64,000 bases of DNA from the NCBI GenBank assembly GCA_026874595.1, contig CM049313.1:64298159-64362158 (forward strand), written 5' to 3'. The notes under the pieces are model-generated. The model was not told where the DNA came from and searched no databases. It saw only the letters and a list, made by a program, of their open reading frames with translations. Origin of the DNA: Sipunculus nudus (lineage: Eukaryota > Annelida > Sipuncula > Golfingiida > Sipunculidae). Below are positions 1 to 13,299 of this stretch, in pieces; the stretch's first letter is position 1; every line of letters begins with the position of its first letter. Both the position numbers and the translations under genes were made by a program.

Positions 1-535
1 GTACCAGTATCATCAGATATCAACAGATACATTACAACACAGAGTCAGACACTGTACCAGAATCATCAGGTGTCAACAGATACATTACTATACAGAGTCA
101 GACACTGTACCAGAATCATCAGGTGTCAACAGATACATTACAACACAGAGTCAGACACTGTACCAGAATCATCAGATGTCAACAGATACATTACTATACA
201 GAGTCAGACACTGTACCAGAATCATCAGGTGTCAACAGATACATTACAACACAGAGTCAGACACAGTACCAGAATCATAAGGTGTCAACAGATACATTAC
301 TATACAGAGTCAGACACTGTACCAGAATCATCAGGTGTCAACAGATACATTACAACACAGAGTCAGACACTGTACCAGAATCATCAGGTGTCAACAGATA
401 CATTACAACACAGAGTCAGACACAGTACCAGAATCATAAGGTGTCAACAGATACATTACTATACAGAGTCAGACACTGTACCAGTACAGAGTTAGACACT
501 GTACCAGTATCAGATGTCAACAGATACATTACAGG
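1..535. repeat. 53-bp tandem repeat (minisatellite), runs off the left edge
   Basis: About ten head-to-tail copies of a 53-bp unit containing AACAGATACATTAC and CAGACACTGTACCAG. Two unit types alternate, one reading ACAACACAG and the other ACTATACAG after the shared ATT. The array begins before the window, and its last two units are shortened and diverged (about 480-535). Because 53 is not a multiple of 3, an open frame passes through all three frames of the unit. The unit therefore has no stop codon in those forward frames, which produces two long overlapping ORFs (70-495, 123-557). These ORFs have no other coding sign, so I read this as satellite DNA. Confidence 0.95.
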
Positions 536-540
536 TCACA

Positions 541-1604
541 TGAGAAATAGCAATTAAGTCCTTCACATTCATAAATATTTTCAAAGTGCCAATTTAGACA
601 TGTTAGGTGAAGCGCCATCTGTCTGATATGAGTTTAACACCATCAAACTGGCCAATTAATAATAAGTAAAAATATTCATAGTTTTGAAATAAATTTTAAT
701 GAGGAAGTTTGGTAATCTCGCAGGCACAAAGACTAAACATTATGTACGTGGAACCTTAACTGTAGTGTGCCTTAAATGTATCATATTGTGGGTCATACTG
801 TGTGTTAAATATCATGATATATAAAGTATCGTGAGACATGGGGATAAATAACTACTTGCTACATATAATGTGCTAATTTTCAGTATTAAAGCTTATAAGA
901 GTAACCATATGACTGTTTGTCCTTGGAAAATATAAAATCACTCCATGCCTATAGTGTGTGCACTGTCATGGTCTTCAGCTTGTTTCTGTGTAAACCTGTA
1001 CAAATATACAGCATCAAAACTGGCAGCATCATCTTGAAGTGTATACTGGCTCTGTATCCTTAATAAACAGTGCGTGATAATAACTGATGTAACAAGCTGG
1101 CAATTAAGTCAAGGGGAACAAGGTCAAATCAACAAGACATGACTAAATGTGAACAAAGTCATGCACATAAGATGTATAGTTGGTGTTCTGATGTTAAATA
1201 CTAGAACTAGATCATCTAGAATTAATATCAACAGCTTTGAGCCAAATTAACAGGGTGTATGGGTGGTAACAGAAACAAGTATGAACTATCTGTTCCCATA
1301 TGGAGGTATATCTGTACATGAGTCACTAGTTCAAGTCATAAATTTGAACCAGTGAAGTATGTTGTACTTTTGGAAGTCTTGTAAAAGAAATGAAATAGAT
1401 CTCCATGATGATAAACATTCTGTAGGAGATACTACCTGTAAATTAAGATGGTCTTCAACAACATTAGAGGAAATGACTCATCTTTAAACTTGAATTTGTT
1501 GTATTACATCTCCCCTGAAGAAAGGAAGTACCTATGCTTAATTCCTTTTAAGGTATCCTGCTCACTAGGCAAAATATAAATAATAAAAAAATTCATTAAA
1601 TTAA
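541..1604. other. AT-rich non-coding sequence, nothing recognised
   Basis: Unique-looking AT-rich DNA with no open frame that has splice sites or family similarity, and no obvious tandem structure. It is most simply intergenic or intronic filler between the 53-bp array and a dispersed repeat. Confidence 0.5.
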
Positions 1605-1935
1605 GATTTCATAGGTGGCACCACCAACCTAATGCACCCCTTACAGATCACCCAGGCCAGTAATGACTCCTTATTTCATAATGACCTATCAAGGAGTTCA
1701 TGTGAGAAGCGGATAACATTTGTTTCTATAAATAGCTCTGTGACCTTGAAGAGTAGGTCAAGGTCACCCATGTTTGAGCTTGAACCAGATTCTGTTCATA
1801 TGCATCTGCAGTGAAGAAATGGAGTTCCTGTGTTGAATTCTTTTTGAGATATCCAGCTGTCAAAGTTTAAATTAACAGATGCCAAACGGACAGACAGACA
1901 CTTAGACAGACAGCAGTTTGAAGGCATGGCCCATT
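1605..1935. repeat. Dispersed repeat with GGTGGCACCACC start and GACAGACA tail
   Basis: It opens with GGTGGCACCACCAACCTAAT, a form of the palindromic box that recurs near 34.5, 48.9 and 57-60 kb. It continues through 'gtgaccttgaagagtaggtc' and ends with an ACGGACAGACAGACA run followed by CAGTTTGAAGGC. A core of the 'AAGGTCA' type with a (GACA/GACG)n tail is a recurrent layout of non-autonomous repeats in bivalve DNA (general knowledge). The element class is not determined. Confidence 0.5.
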
Positions 1936-4372
1936 GAGTAATAACAATAGCCCATCAGCCCTTATATGCAGAGGTTTTAGCAGAATTTCGCAAAAATTAA
2001 GAAAATACATTTAAATAACATAACGAGTAAAGCTCAGCATATGAAACCTTCAATGATAGAGGAATGGTGGGTCATTAATAGGTAATAGGTTACTCCCTAT
2101 TATGTTACCTGTACTTGATCCAGGTCTGTGGTATTTCAGCTAAGCTTGTGCTGGATAGGTTTTCCACTTACTGAGTTGATTATACCATAATTCACTGACA
2201 CAAGTTCTGCTAGATGGCACTGGAATAGCCAATTAGTGAATAAATGTAAAATTCACAAGATTTTATACAAAAATAAAGGATTATGACCCCCTTAGGACAC
2301 TCTTGGCATCATTCCTGACACATCCAGTGTTTTGTTCATACCCACGTACTTATAACATGCAGGGAATGTACCAAAATTATCAAAACACCTATGACAAGGA
2401 CATCTTCCGGTGTCAGACAAACCAAATTTTTGCAAAGTGCTTTGCGAAAAGTCACCTTTCACAACTTCCACTGGCATTTCGGAGGCATTTCCACAAAGGA
2501 AATTGCATGACAACAGTTGCAAGCCACCATTTATAATACAGACTGCCAATAAGTGGTAGGAAAAATCATGTTTGGTGATTGAAATTTAAAAAAAATGACC
2601 AATGATTGATTATAAATCAATTATTTTATGTGTCATCCATCTTACAGTGAAATTTACTGTCTAGAATCACACCTAAAATACTGACCAAGTAAATTCAGTT
2701 TAACTTGAACACCACTTTGAAAGGTCAAGATCAAGGCTGATTTGTTGATACTTATTCATTGCACAATGATATACTCTGTTCACTGTTTAGTGCCCTGTCT
2801 TTCCTGTATCTCTGACAGAATTAGTATATCTTATTTGGATACTATGACATTTCTGGATGTACCTACTGCCTATATCATTGTTTATGAAAAATTATGCAAA
2901 AATAAAATTGTTTTAATAGATTATTATTGAAAACAACTAATCATCAATATTATTCACTGATTGGCACATGACTAATGCCAATCATTATCACTCGTTTTAC
3001 CTCTCCAATTAGAAAAACAAATTCAGATAAAAAACAGAAAATTATAATTCCTTAATAAAACAGCAAAATCTAAACCTCTCAAAACATTTTCAATGAACTA
3101 TCATAAAATTTATATGTATGAACTGAAGTCCACAAATAGATACTCATCCTTGTGACTGAATGCTGTATAATAGCAAGAGCTAACAAGCCAGCCAGGGTAT
3201 GTGTACAGCGAGGATGTGTTTATACAAGGCAAGTGTATCTCCTGTATGATGAACAGTACAGAAAGACCGCCTTTGCACCACCTGTTTACACTTAACACAT
3301 CCCATAAGAGATCCCATGTTGATCAGAAACAAATGTTCTATATCCTGTAAATACATCTATATCAACTATAAATGCCCCCTGGCAGAGTCAGTAAGGCTTA
3401 GTTCTTTTTTAGTCTATGCTGTAGTTTCTTCCTCTGTTCCTATAATGTTTTCATGCTGGAAACACTTCAACGCCGGACTTCAACAGTCACATGGTCATGC
3501 ACCAGGTAGTTGTACAGCACGACAAGATCATTGTTATTTAAAGTAACTACTGCTTTTGCTTCTCAGCGCCATCTAGTATTCAAATTCTGAATGATTTCAA
3601 AGTTTAAGATATCTATCTTTTTTTCGGTTAAACATTAGCTTTAATCATATATCAGCTCAACAAATTTTATTTATTCTCACTGGCAATCCACTCAAATGTA
3701 TAACAATATACAAAAGAATTATCCAATTTTAATGCCTCACTCAAACGTCATGTGTTTCACTAACACAAGATTGCGCTGATATGCTATAGCAGTTTACCGA
3801 AATTAATAATGAAGACATATGCTGAAGTACCACATTACTGAGTTTAAAAGCTAACATATTTATCATGATAAATGTTAAAAATATGTCAAAAGCATTTCCC
3901 CCCTGATATTCCTGTTGTACTGACATAAGCAGGCTTGGATGATTTATGGAATATCCCCCAAAAATGTTGGGTGATTTGGAACCTTTTTTTCATTTTTATT
4001 TGGTCCCCTTCACTATATACTTGTATAAAAATACTTATCCAAAGAACCATAAAATAATTGTGTTGATCTCCAGCTTTTTCTAGTATTTCACACTTAAATA
4101 TCAAACATAGCTAAGATATCTGGTTCCATCTAATAAGGGATAGGAGGTAGGCCAGGTCAAAGGTGGTGACATCAGGCCAGAAACGCACACACATACACAC
4201 ATGCATATATGTTCTAATGCAGCTTTCTCAAATTATAGCCTTGTTATTTCTAATGCGAAGTATGAATCTGTTTATCCTTTTTCAATTACAACAATGAGTG
4301 GGTGTGGAATTCTTATATAAAAAACACATATTATGTGCATTGTTAGCCTTAATGTAGCATATATATCTTTAG
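1936..4372. other. AT-rich non-coding stretch
   Basis: Mostly AT-rich sequence with scattered short ORFs. A patch at 2290-2540 is open on both strands (77 and 85 codons), but neither frame shows splice-site or domain support. A slightly richer patch at 3400-3540 has no usable acceptor. An (AC)-rich stretch lies near 4187-4202. No gene is supported before 4373. Confidence 0.4.
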
Positions 4373-4838
4373 GAAAACAAGAAATCAAATATGCCTTTTT
4401 TTCTGGAAATGCCACAAGAATCTTTGGTAAGCCACTGTACAAAACATACACATGCACACAAACACACAAAAGATCTCTGAATCTTAGATGGGAAGATAAC
4501 AGCCTTAATAAAAGCATATCCTGGATAATTCCACAATTTTAGTGTACTTGGCAAACAGAGCCCATGGGGTCATATGTCATAAAACACATAAAAGACCACT
4601 TTGGAGAAGGCCGGTATGAACAATTTCCAGAGGAATCGTAAGTCTTCATAAAATGTTTTTAACCTCCTTCTGTAGCTGCTCTGAGGGGGTCATGGGGCCT
4701 TTGAGACTGGCAAGGGACATCACTGGGGCTCGGTTGGGTAGTCAGCTGGTGCTGTGCCAGGTGGTGGTACAGCCTTACATGCTGCTGGCAGTGGATGGAG
4801 AGGACATAAAAGAGGAGCTGAGGGAGGGGAGTGTCTGA
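4373..4838 (+). CDS. Candidate 3' end of an unrecognised gene, three joined exons
   Basis: Three segments keep one reading frame when joined at canonical sites. 4373-4426 follows TTTAG, includes KYAFFSGNATRIF and ends at GTAAGC. 4559-4637 follows CAG, includes SYVIKHIKDHFGEGRYEQF and ends at GTAAGT. 4676-4838 follows CTGTAG, includes LVLCQVVVQPYMLLAVDGED and ends at TGA. The last segment is much richer in G+C than its surroundings. I do not recognise the family. Weak points are that the second intron would be only 38 nt, the first acceptor has a poor pyrimidine tract, and no exon upstream was found. The short intron could instead be an indel in a decayed gene copy. No AATAAA is seen before the repeat array at about 5.0 kb. 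The minus strand is also open over the last segment but without splice support. Confidence 0.3.
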
Positions 4839-5009
4839 ACGTGCAGCACTGTGGATGATGCTGAATTTATTCCTCAGATTCTCTGACCTCACTGACCTTT
4901 ATGAGTTTATGCGCTATAAAGTTTGTGTACCACCTTCCTTCGGCAACTCGTTTGCGCAGCACACGCTACCAAACATCTACCACTACCTTATTTTAGAAGT
5001 TATTCATCC
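4839..5009. other. Short unique spacer after the candidate exons
   Basis: Non-repetitive sequence between the candidate stop codon and the first recognisable unit of the 51-bp array. It would be 3' UTR if the exon cluster is real. No poly(A) signal is seen. Confidence 0.4.
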
Positions 5010-7515
5010 AAGTAGCATTCATTGCAATTGCATTCTTTAAACCTTCATCACACTGGAGTTAGTAGCTTCAATTGCAAATATATCTTACAATAGTTCTGCA
5101 TACTGGAGATATGTAGCTTTCATTGCAATCGTATCTACAATATATTTGCATACTGGAGAGAATTAGGTTTCATTGCCATTGCAGCCTACAATACTTCTAC
5201 ACTTTGGAGATGACTAGCTTTCATTGCAATTGTATCCTGCAATACTTCTTCACACTGGAGATGAGTAGCTTTCATTGCAATTGTATCCTGTAATACTTCA
5301 ACACACTGGAGTAAGTAGCTTCTATTGCAGTTGTATCCTACAATACTTCTGCATTCTGGAAATATGTAGCTTTCATTGCAACAGTATCCTACAATATTTT
5401 TGCATACAGGAGATATAAAGTAGGTTTCATTGCCATTGCAACCTACAATACTGCTAAACTTAGAGATAACTATCTTTTATTGCAATTGTATCCTGAAATA
5501 CTTCTTCACACTGAAAATGAGTAGCTTTCATTGCAATTGTAATCTTTAATACTTCAACACACTGGGGTTAGTAGCTTCCTTTGCAGTTGAATCCTACAAT
5601 ACTTCTGCATTCTGGAAATATGTAGCTTTCATTGCAATAGTATCCTACAATATTTTTGCATACAGGAGATATAAAGTAGGTTTCATTGCCATTGCAACCT
5701 ACAATACTGCTAAACTTGGAGATAACTATCTTTTATTGCAATTGTATCCTGAAATACTTCTTCACACTGGAAATGAGTAGCTTTCAATGCAACTGTAATC
5801 TGTAATACTTCAACACACTGGGGTTAGTAGCTTCCATTGCAGTTGAATCCTACAATACTTCTGCATTCTGGAAATATGTAGCTTTCATTGCATTTGTACC
5901 CTACAATATTTTTGCATACAGGAGATATAAAGTAGCTTTCATTGCCATTGCAACCTACAATACTGCTACACTTGGAGATAACTAACTTTCATTGTAATTG
6001 TATCCTGAAATACTTCTTCACACTGGAAATGAGTAGCTTTCATTGCAATTGTAATCTTTAATCCTTCATCACACTGGGTTTAGTAGCTTCCATTGCAGTT
6101 GTATCCTACAATACTTCTGCATTCTGGAAATATGTAGCTTTCATTGCAATTGTACCCTACAATATTTTTGCATACAGGAGATATAAAGTAGGTTTCATTG
6201 CCATTGCAACCTACAATACTGCTCATTTGGAGATAACTAGCTTTCATTGTAATTGTATCCTGAAATACTTCTTCACACTGGAAATGAGTAGCTTTCATTG
6301 CAATTGTAATCTTTAATACTTCAACACACTGGGGTTAGTAGCTGCCATTGCAGTTGTATCCTACAATACTTCTGCATTCTGGAAATATGTATTTTTAATT
6401 GCAATTGTATCCTACAATATTTCTGCATACAGGAGATATAAAGTAGCTTTCATTGCCATTGCAACCTTCAATACTGCTACACTTGGAGATAACGAGCTTT
6501 TACTGCAATTGTATCATGCAATTCTTCTACACAATGGAATTAAGTAGCTTTCATTGCAATTGTACCCTACAATATTTTTGCATACAGGAGATATAAAGTA
6601 GGTTTCATTGCCATTGCAACCTTCAATACTGCTACACTTGGAGATAACGAGCTTTTATTGCAATTGTATCCTGAAATACTTCTTCACACTGGAAATGAGT
6701 AGCTTTCATTGCAATTGTAATCTTTAATACTTCAACACACTGGGGTTAGTAGCTGCCATTGCAGTTGTATCCTACAATACTTCTGCATTCTGGAAATATG
6801 TTTTTTTAATTGCAATTGTATCCTACAATATTTTTGCATATAGGAGATGTAAAGTAGGTTTCATTGCCATTTCAACCTACATTACTGTTACACTTGAAGA
6901 TAACTAACTTTCATTGCAATTGTATCCTGCAATACTTCTTCACACTGGAGATGAGTAGCTTACATTGCAATTGTATCCTGTAATACTTCAACACACTGGA
7001 GTTTGTAGCTTCAACTTCAGTTGTATCCTACAATATTTCTGCATTTTGAAAATATGTAGCTTTCATTGCAATTGTATCCTACAATATTTTTGCATACAGG
7101 AGATATAAAGTAGGTTTCATTGCCATTGCAACCATCAATACTGCTACACTTGGAGATAACTAACTTTCATTGTAATTGTATCCTGAAATACTTCTTCACA
7201 CTGGAAATGAGTAGCTTTCATTGCAATTGTATCCTACAATACTTCAACACATTGGAGTAAGTAGCTTCCATTGCAGTTGTATCTTACAATACTTCTGCAT
7301 TCTGAAAATATGTAGCTTTCATTGCAATTGTATCCTACAATATTTTTGCACACAGATGATATAAAGTAGGTTTCATTACCATTGCAACCTACAATACTGC
7401 TACACTTGGAGATAACTAGTTTTATTGCAATTGTATCATGCAATACTTCTGTGTACTGGAGAAAAGAAGCTTTTACTGTATTTGCATCCTACAATACTTC
7501 TGCATACTGCCAATA
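5010..7515. repeat. 51-bp tandem array organised as a 256-bp higher-order repeat
   Basis: About 49 diverged monomers of 50-54 bp share TTTCATTGCAATTGTATCCT and a 'CACTGGA' spacer. Five monomer types recur in fixed order (GCATTCTGGAAATATG, GCATACAGGAGATATAAAG, ACACTTGGAGATAAC, CACACTGGAAATGAG, ACACACTGGGGTTAG). The first type starts at 5351, 5607, 5864, 6119, 6374, 6785, 7041 and 7297, so the period is 255-257 bp with one 411-bp step where extra monomers are inserted. Minus-strand ORFs here (6080-6298, 7234-7443) simply reflect a 17-codon monomer. Confidence 0.95.
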
Positions 7516-7744
7516 CTACAGCATGCTGTCATATGTTAAATAATAGGACAACCTGGTCCATAACCATGAAATGCAAAATGTTACAAAGAGCGAGATGAAT
7601 GTTTTAGGATGTTCAGTTAAAACTTGAACTTAATATAATGGTGGTACAGTATACAACATTCCTTTCTAAACACATACATGGGTCTGGTTCAGTAAATTCT
7701 GTCACAGTTTTTGCAGTCTTTTTTTAATTAGTCAATCTGCACTC
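7516..7744. other. Unique spacer between two unrelated satellites
   Basis: About 230 bp of AT-rich, non-repetitive sequence separating the 51-bp array from the 35-bp array. Nothing recognised. Confidence 0.5.
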
Positions 7745-10700
7745 ACAGGATGCAGAGATTATCTTATCCAGATATCTGCACAGGCTGTGAGGCTTATCTT
7801 TTCTCATATAGAATCCTATATAAGCAGATTAAGACTTATCTCAAACAGAATTTTTTTAAAGGCTAAGGGGGATATCTCATCCAGAAAACTGAACAGGCTG
7901 GGAGACTTATTTAATCCAAATACCTGAACAGGCTATAAGGCTTATCTCATCCAGAAACCTGAAAAGGCTGTGAGGCTTATCTCATCCAGAAACCTGAGCA
8001 GACATGAGGCTTATTTCACCCAAAAACCTGAGCAAACTGTGAGGCTTATTTCACCCAGAAACCTGAACAGGCTATGAGGCTTATCTCATCCAGAAACCTG
8101 AACAGGCTATAAGGCTTGTCTCATCCAGAAACCTGAACATACTGTGAGGCTTATCTAATTCAGATCTGAACAGGCTGTGAAGCTCATCTCATTAAGAAAC
8201 CTGAACAGGCTGTGAGGCTTATCTCATACAGAAACCTGAACAGACTGTGAGGCTTATCTAATTCAGATCTGAACAGGCTGTGAAGCTCATCTCATTAAGA
8301 AACCTGAACAGGCTGTGAAGCTTATCTCATCCAGAAACCTGAACAGGCTGTGAGGCTTATCTAATTCAGATCTGAAAAGAGCTGTGAAGCCCATCTCATT
8401 AAGAAACCTGAACAGGCTGTGAAGCTCATCTCATTAAGAAACCTGAACAGGCTGTGAGGCTTATCTCATCCAGAAACCTGAACATACTGTGAGGCTTATC
8501 TAATTCAGATCTGAACAGACTGTGAAGCTCATCTCATTAAGAAACCTGAACAGGCTGTGAAGCTTATCTCATCCAGAAACCTGAACAGGCTGTGAGGTAT
8601 ATCTCATCCAAAAACCTGAACATACTGTAAGGCTTATCTAATTCAGATCTGAACAGGATGTGAAGCTCATCTCATTAAGAAACCTGAACAGGCTGTGAGG
8701 CTTATCTCATCCAGAAACCTGAACATACTGTGAGGCTTATCTAATTCAGATCTGAACAGGCTGTGAAGCTCATCTCATTAAGAAACCTGAACAGGCTGTG
8801 AGGCTTATCTCATCCAGAAACATGAACAGGCAGTGAGGCTTATCTAATTCAGATCTGAACAGGCTGTGAAGCTCATCTCATTAAGAAACCTGAACAGGCT
8901 GTGAAGCTCATCTCATTAAGAAACCTAAACAGGCTGTGAAGCTCATCTCATTAAGAAATCTGAACAGGCTGTGAGGCTTATCTCATCCAGAAACCTGAAC
9001 ATACTGTGAGGCTTATCTAATTCAGATCTGAACAGGCTGTGAAGCTTATCTAATTCAGATCTGAACAGACTGTGAAGCTCATCTCATTAAGAAACCTGAA
9101 CAGGCTGTGAAGCTTATCTCATCCAGAACCCTGAACAGGCTGTGAGGCTTATCTAATTCAGATCTGAAAACAGCTGTGAAGCCCATCTCATTAAGAAACC
9201 TGAACAGGCTGTGAAGCTCATCTCATTAAGAAACCTGAATAGGCTGTGAGGCTTATCTCATCCAGAAACCTGAACAGGCAGTGAGGCTTATCTAATTCAG
9301 ATCTGAACAGGCTGTGAAGCTCATCTCATAAAGAAACCTGAACAGGCTGTGAAGCTTTTCTAATCCAGAAACCTGAACAGGCTGTGAGGCTTATCTCACC
9401 CAGAAACCTGAGCAGACATGAGGCTTATCTCATCCAGAAACCTGAACAGACTGTGAGGCTTATCTAATTCAGATCCGAACAGGCTGTGAAGCTCATCTCA
9501 TTAAGAAACCTAAACAGGCTGTGAAGCTCATCTCATTAAGAAACCTGAACAGGCTGTGAGGCTTATCTCATCCAGAAACCTGAACATACTGTGAGGCTTA
9601 TCTAATACAGATCTGAACAGGCTGTGAAGCTTATCAAATTCAGATCTGAACAGGCTGTGAAGCTCATCTCATTAAGAAACCTGAACAGGCTGTGAAGCTT
9701 ATCTCATCCAGAAACCTGAACAGGCTGTGAGGCTTATCTAATTCAGATCTGAAAAGAGCTGTGAAGCCCATCTCATTAAGAAACCTGAACAGGCTGTGAA
9801 GCTCATCTCATTAAGAAACCTGAACAGGCTGTGAGGCTTATCTCATCCAGAAACCTGAACATACTGTGAGGCTTATCTAATTCAGATCTGAACAGGCTGT
9901 GAAGCTCATCTCATTAAGAAACCTAAACAGGCTGTGAAGCTCATCTCATTAAGAAACCTGAACAGGCTGTGAGGCTTATCTCATCCAGAAACCTGAACAT
10001 ACTGTGAGGCTTATCTAATTCAGATCTGAACAGGCTGTGAAGCTTATCTAATTCAGATCTGAACAGGCTGTGAAGCTCAGCTCATTAAGAAACCTGAACA
10101 GGCTGTGAAGCTTATCTCATCCAGAACCCTGAACAGGCTGTGAGGCTTATCTAATTCAGATCTGAAAATAGCTGTGAAGCCCATCTCATTAAGAAACCTG
10201 AACAGGCTGTGAAGCTCATCTCATTAAGAAACCTGAACAGGCTGTGAGGCTTATCTCATCCAGAAACCTGAACAGGCAGTGAGGCTCATCTAATTCAGAT
10301 CTGAACAGGCTGTGAAGCTCATCTCATTAAGAAACCTGAACAGGCTGTGAAGCTTTTCTCATCCAGAAACCTGAACAGGCTGTGAGGCTTATCTCACCCA
10401 GAAACCTGAGCAGACATGAGGCTTATCTCATCCAGAAACCTGAACAGACTGTAAGGCTTATCTAATTCAGATCTGAACAGGCTGTGAAGCTCATCTCATT
10501 AAGAAACTTAAACAGGCTGTGAAGCTCATCTCATTAAGAAACCTGAACAGGCTGTGAGGCTTATCTCATCCAGAAACCTGAACATACTGTGAGGCTTATC
10601 TAATTCAGATCTGAACAGGCTGTGAAGCTTATCTAATTCAGATCTGAACAGGCTGTGAAGCTCATCTCATTAAGAAACCTGAACAGGCTGTGAAGCTTAT

Positions 10701-11505
10701 CTCATCCAGAAACCTGAACAGGCTGTGAGGCTTATCTAATTCAGATCTGAAAAGAGCTGTGAAGCCCATCTCATTAAGAAACCTGAACAGGCTGTGAAGC
10801 TCATCTCATTAAGAAACCTGAACAGGCTGTGAGGCTTATCTCATCCAGAAACCTGAACAGGCAGTGAGGCTTATCTAATTCAGATCTGAACAGGCTGTGA
10901 AGCTCATCTCATTAAGAAACCTGAACAGGCTGTGAAGCTTATCTCATCCAGAAACCTGAACAGGCTGTGAGGCTTATCTCATCCAGAGACCTGAACATAC
11001 TGTGAGGCTTATCTAATTCAGATCTGAACAGGCTGTGAAGCTCATCTCATTAAGAAACCTGAACAGGCTGTGAGGCTTATTTCACCCAGAAACCTGAACA
11101 GGCTGTGAGGCTTATCTCATCCAGAAACCTGAACATACTGTGTGGCTTATCTAATTCAGATCTGAACAGGCTGTGATGCTCATCTCATTAAGAAACCTGA
11201 ACAGACTGTGAAGCTTATCTCATCCAGAAACCTGAACAGGCTGTGAGGCTTATCTCATCCAGAAACCTGAACAGACTGTGAGGCTTATCTAATTCAGATC
11301 TGAACAGGCTGTGAAGCTCATCTCATTAAGAAACCTGAACAGGCTGTGAGGCTTATCTCATCCAGAAACGTGAGCAGACACGAAGCTTATCTCATCCAGA
11401 AACCTGAACATACTGTGAGGCTTATCTAATTCAGATCTGAACAGGCTGTGAAGCTTATCTCATTCAGAAAGCTGAACAGGCTGTGAGGCTTATCTAAACC
11501 AGTAA
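7745..11505. repeat. 33-35-bp tandem array (~3.76 kb) with ~998-bp higher-order copies
   Basis: More than 100 copies of a 33-35-bp unit built on CTGAACAGGCTGTGAGGCTT. Variants read TCTCATCCAGAAAC, TCTAATTCAGATCTG or TCTCATTAAGAAAC. The left edge (7745-7900) is degenerate and the interior is homogeneous. Landmarks repeat at about 998 bp: the variant AGCAGACATG at 9411 and 10409, and the GAAAAGAGCTGTGAAGCCC type at about 9749 and 10747. This indicates duplication of roughly 1-kb blocks inside the array. Copies are contiguous with no unique spacers. Confidence 0.95.
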
Positions 11506-13299
11506 CCTATGCAAAAAACTTCAGTAAAATGGACAAGGTCACAGTTTTTTTATCTCTTTAAAGATATTGGTAGACAATTAAAATGTCATATTTAATGCAA
11601 AAATATGGAGTGGTTAAAAAGTTATCGCATTCACAAGAAATGATACAGATGATAACTATGGATACTTCAAAACACTATATATCCCCCATTTAGGGATGAA
11701 ATAAATATCTTAAGTACTATATCATGAAATGTTCACAAGTACTGGTACATGGCATTGTTAAAGGGGGAAAAAATTAAGTGTAAAAAAATTTACCTCAGTT
11801 ATAAGTTAATTGCATTAAAATAATTTTTCTATTTGGACAAACTGAATTGGCATCCATGATGATTAATCCCCATTGACTGTGTAGTGCTGACATATTCACT
11901 GGATTTCATAAGACAAACACATCTCTCAATTGTCAATATCAATGCCCTATAAATAAAGTAGGCTGAAAATATATCAATATCTTCTTCTATGAATGGATAA
12001 TTATTATTTACCCAGTATACAAAACAATGTAACAGCTTCAATTGTGGCAATATATTGCTTATATTATGGCCCACTGAACAACATTTGATGTTTATCCAAC
12101 CAAGGAAATTACATTAATTGACAGATATTTTGAGAGAATATTTACCAGAACTGCTTGATATTTAATTTATAGGTATTAATTGTATTTGATATCCATGCCA
12201 TAGCCATATTAATCAACATACAGGCCTATTATATCAGTCTGGCCATTCAGGTAGATTGGGCTATTATCAGTGCATTGCTTATCCTGCAGCCTGGATCTGC
12301 TGCAGTTACATATGTACATCCTTCTGCTACAAATTCACAAAGAGAATTCCCTGAGGCCTCTTCTAAATGACTCATTACTTTATTCAGTCACAAGTTTTTT
12401 TTTCCATTTACGTGTTTAATTACAAGCAGGGAATAGAAATATTGAATACCAGATCAAAGAACATGTTTTAAATATTGTAATCAAAAGGTTTTTGTAATTG
12501 CAAAAGACTTATTTTCATAGGAAAAAGGTTTTGACAATGGAAGTCTGGTGAGATGTAATTTGTTTTGACCAAATGAGACTTAAAGAGTTTGAGATATACA
12601 GATATCTGAGTACACTATTACAGAATTAAGTGACTATCCATATACTTATTGTGTTTATCCAGAGAATCCAAGTGATTTCTTCAGTTTCCAAAATAAATTT
12701 CCTATTAATTTTCCATAAAAAATTTTCAAAATCCAAAAACCATCTGTATCTATAATTTATTTGAATCTGGAATCAGGTGGGGTTGGGAAGGATGGCATCT
12801 TTGATGATCAATATATATTGAGCGTAATGCATCACTTCAGATTTAATGGTAATAACATATCAAAAGTTTGATTATAATTCCCAAAGATCTAATGGCCATA
12901 GGGGGCCTATGATAGCCAAATTTTGTCAGACCCTTAAAATTCTGTTGGTCCAGCACTATTTTTAAGCCCTGTGTATGTAAGTACCCATTATATACAAAAT
13001 ACACTAAATACTTTACAGTAATTCAGATGCAAGAAAATAGGATTTAACTTTTAACCAGTATTCAACTTTTGGATTGCATGCCTCACTTGCTTTATGAAAT
13101 TTTCATTAAAATTTCACTTATTTCGTCTTCTTAAACATCATCATGATTAGGAATAAGAGGAAAGACTTGCAATGTTCATTCTCTTATATCATAACCATGC
13201 TTTGAAACAAGTGACAGTAAAAAAAAATAAGCAGTATTATTAGGAGTTAGTTCACTCAGCAGGCAGTAACATAAAGTAGATACAAAACATGCTTTCATG
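11506..13299. other. AT-rich non-coding stretch
   Basis: No tandem structure, no credible exon and no terminal repeats seen. Short ORFs (for example 11829-12074 minus) are AT-driven. Confidence 0.45.

Noticed and set aside
2290-2549. Segment open on both strands (77 and 85 codons)
   Set aside because: Neither product has recognisable features or usable splice sites; likely chance or an old repeat.
6080-7443. Minus-strand ORFs with NCNGSY / CNESY repeats
   Set aside because: They are translations of the 51-bp satellite (17 codons) and have no gene context.
7745-11505. Regular ~35-bp repeats could suggest a CRISPR array
   Set aside because: Copies are contiguous with no unique spacers, the host is eukaryotic and no cas genes are present.
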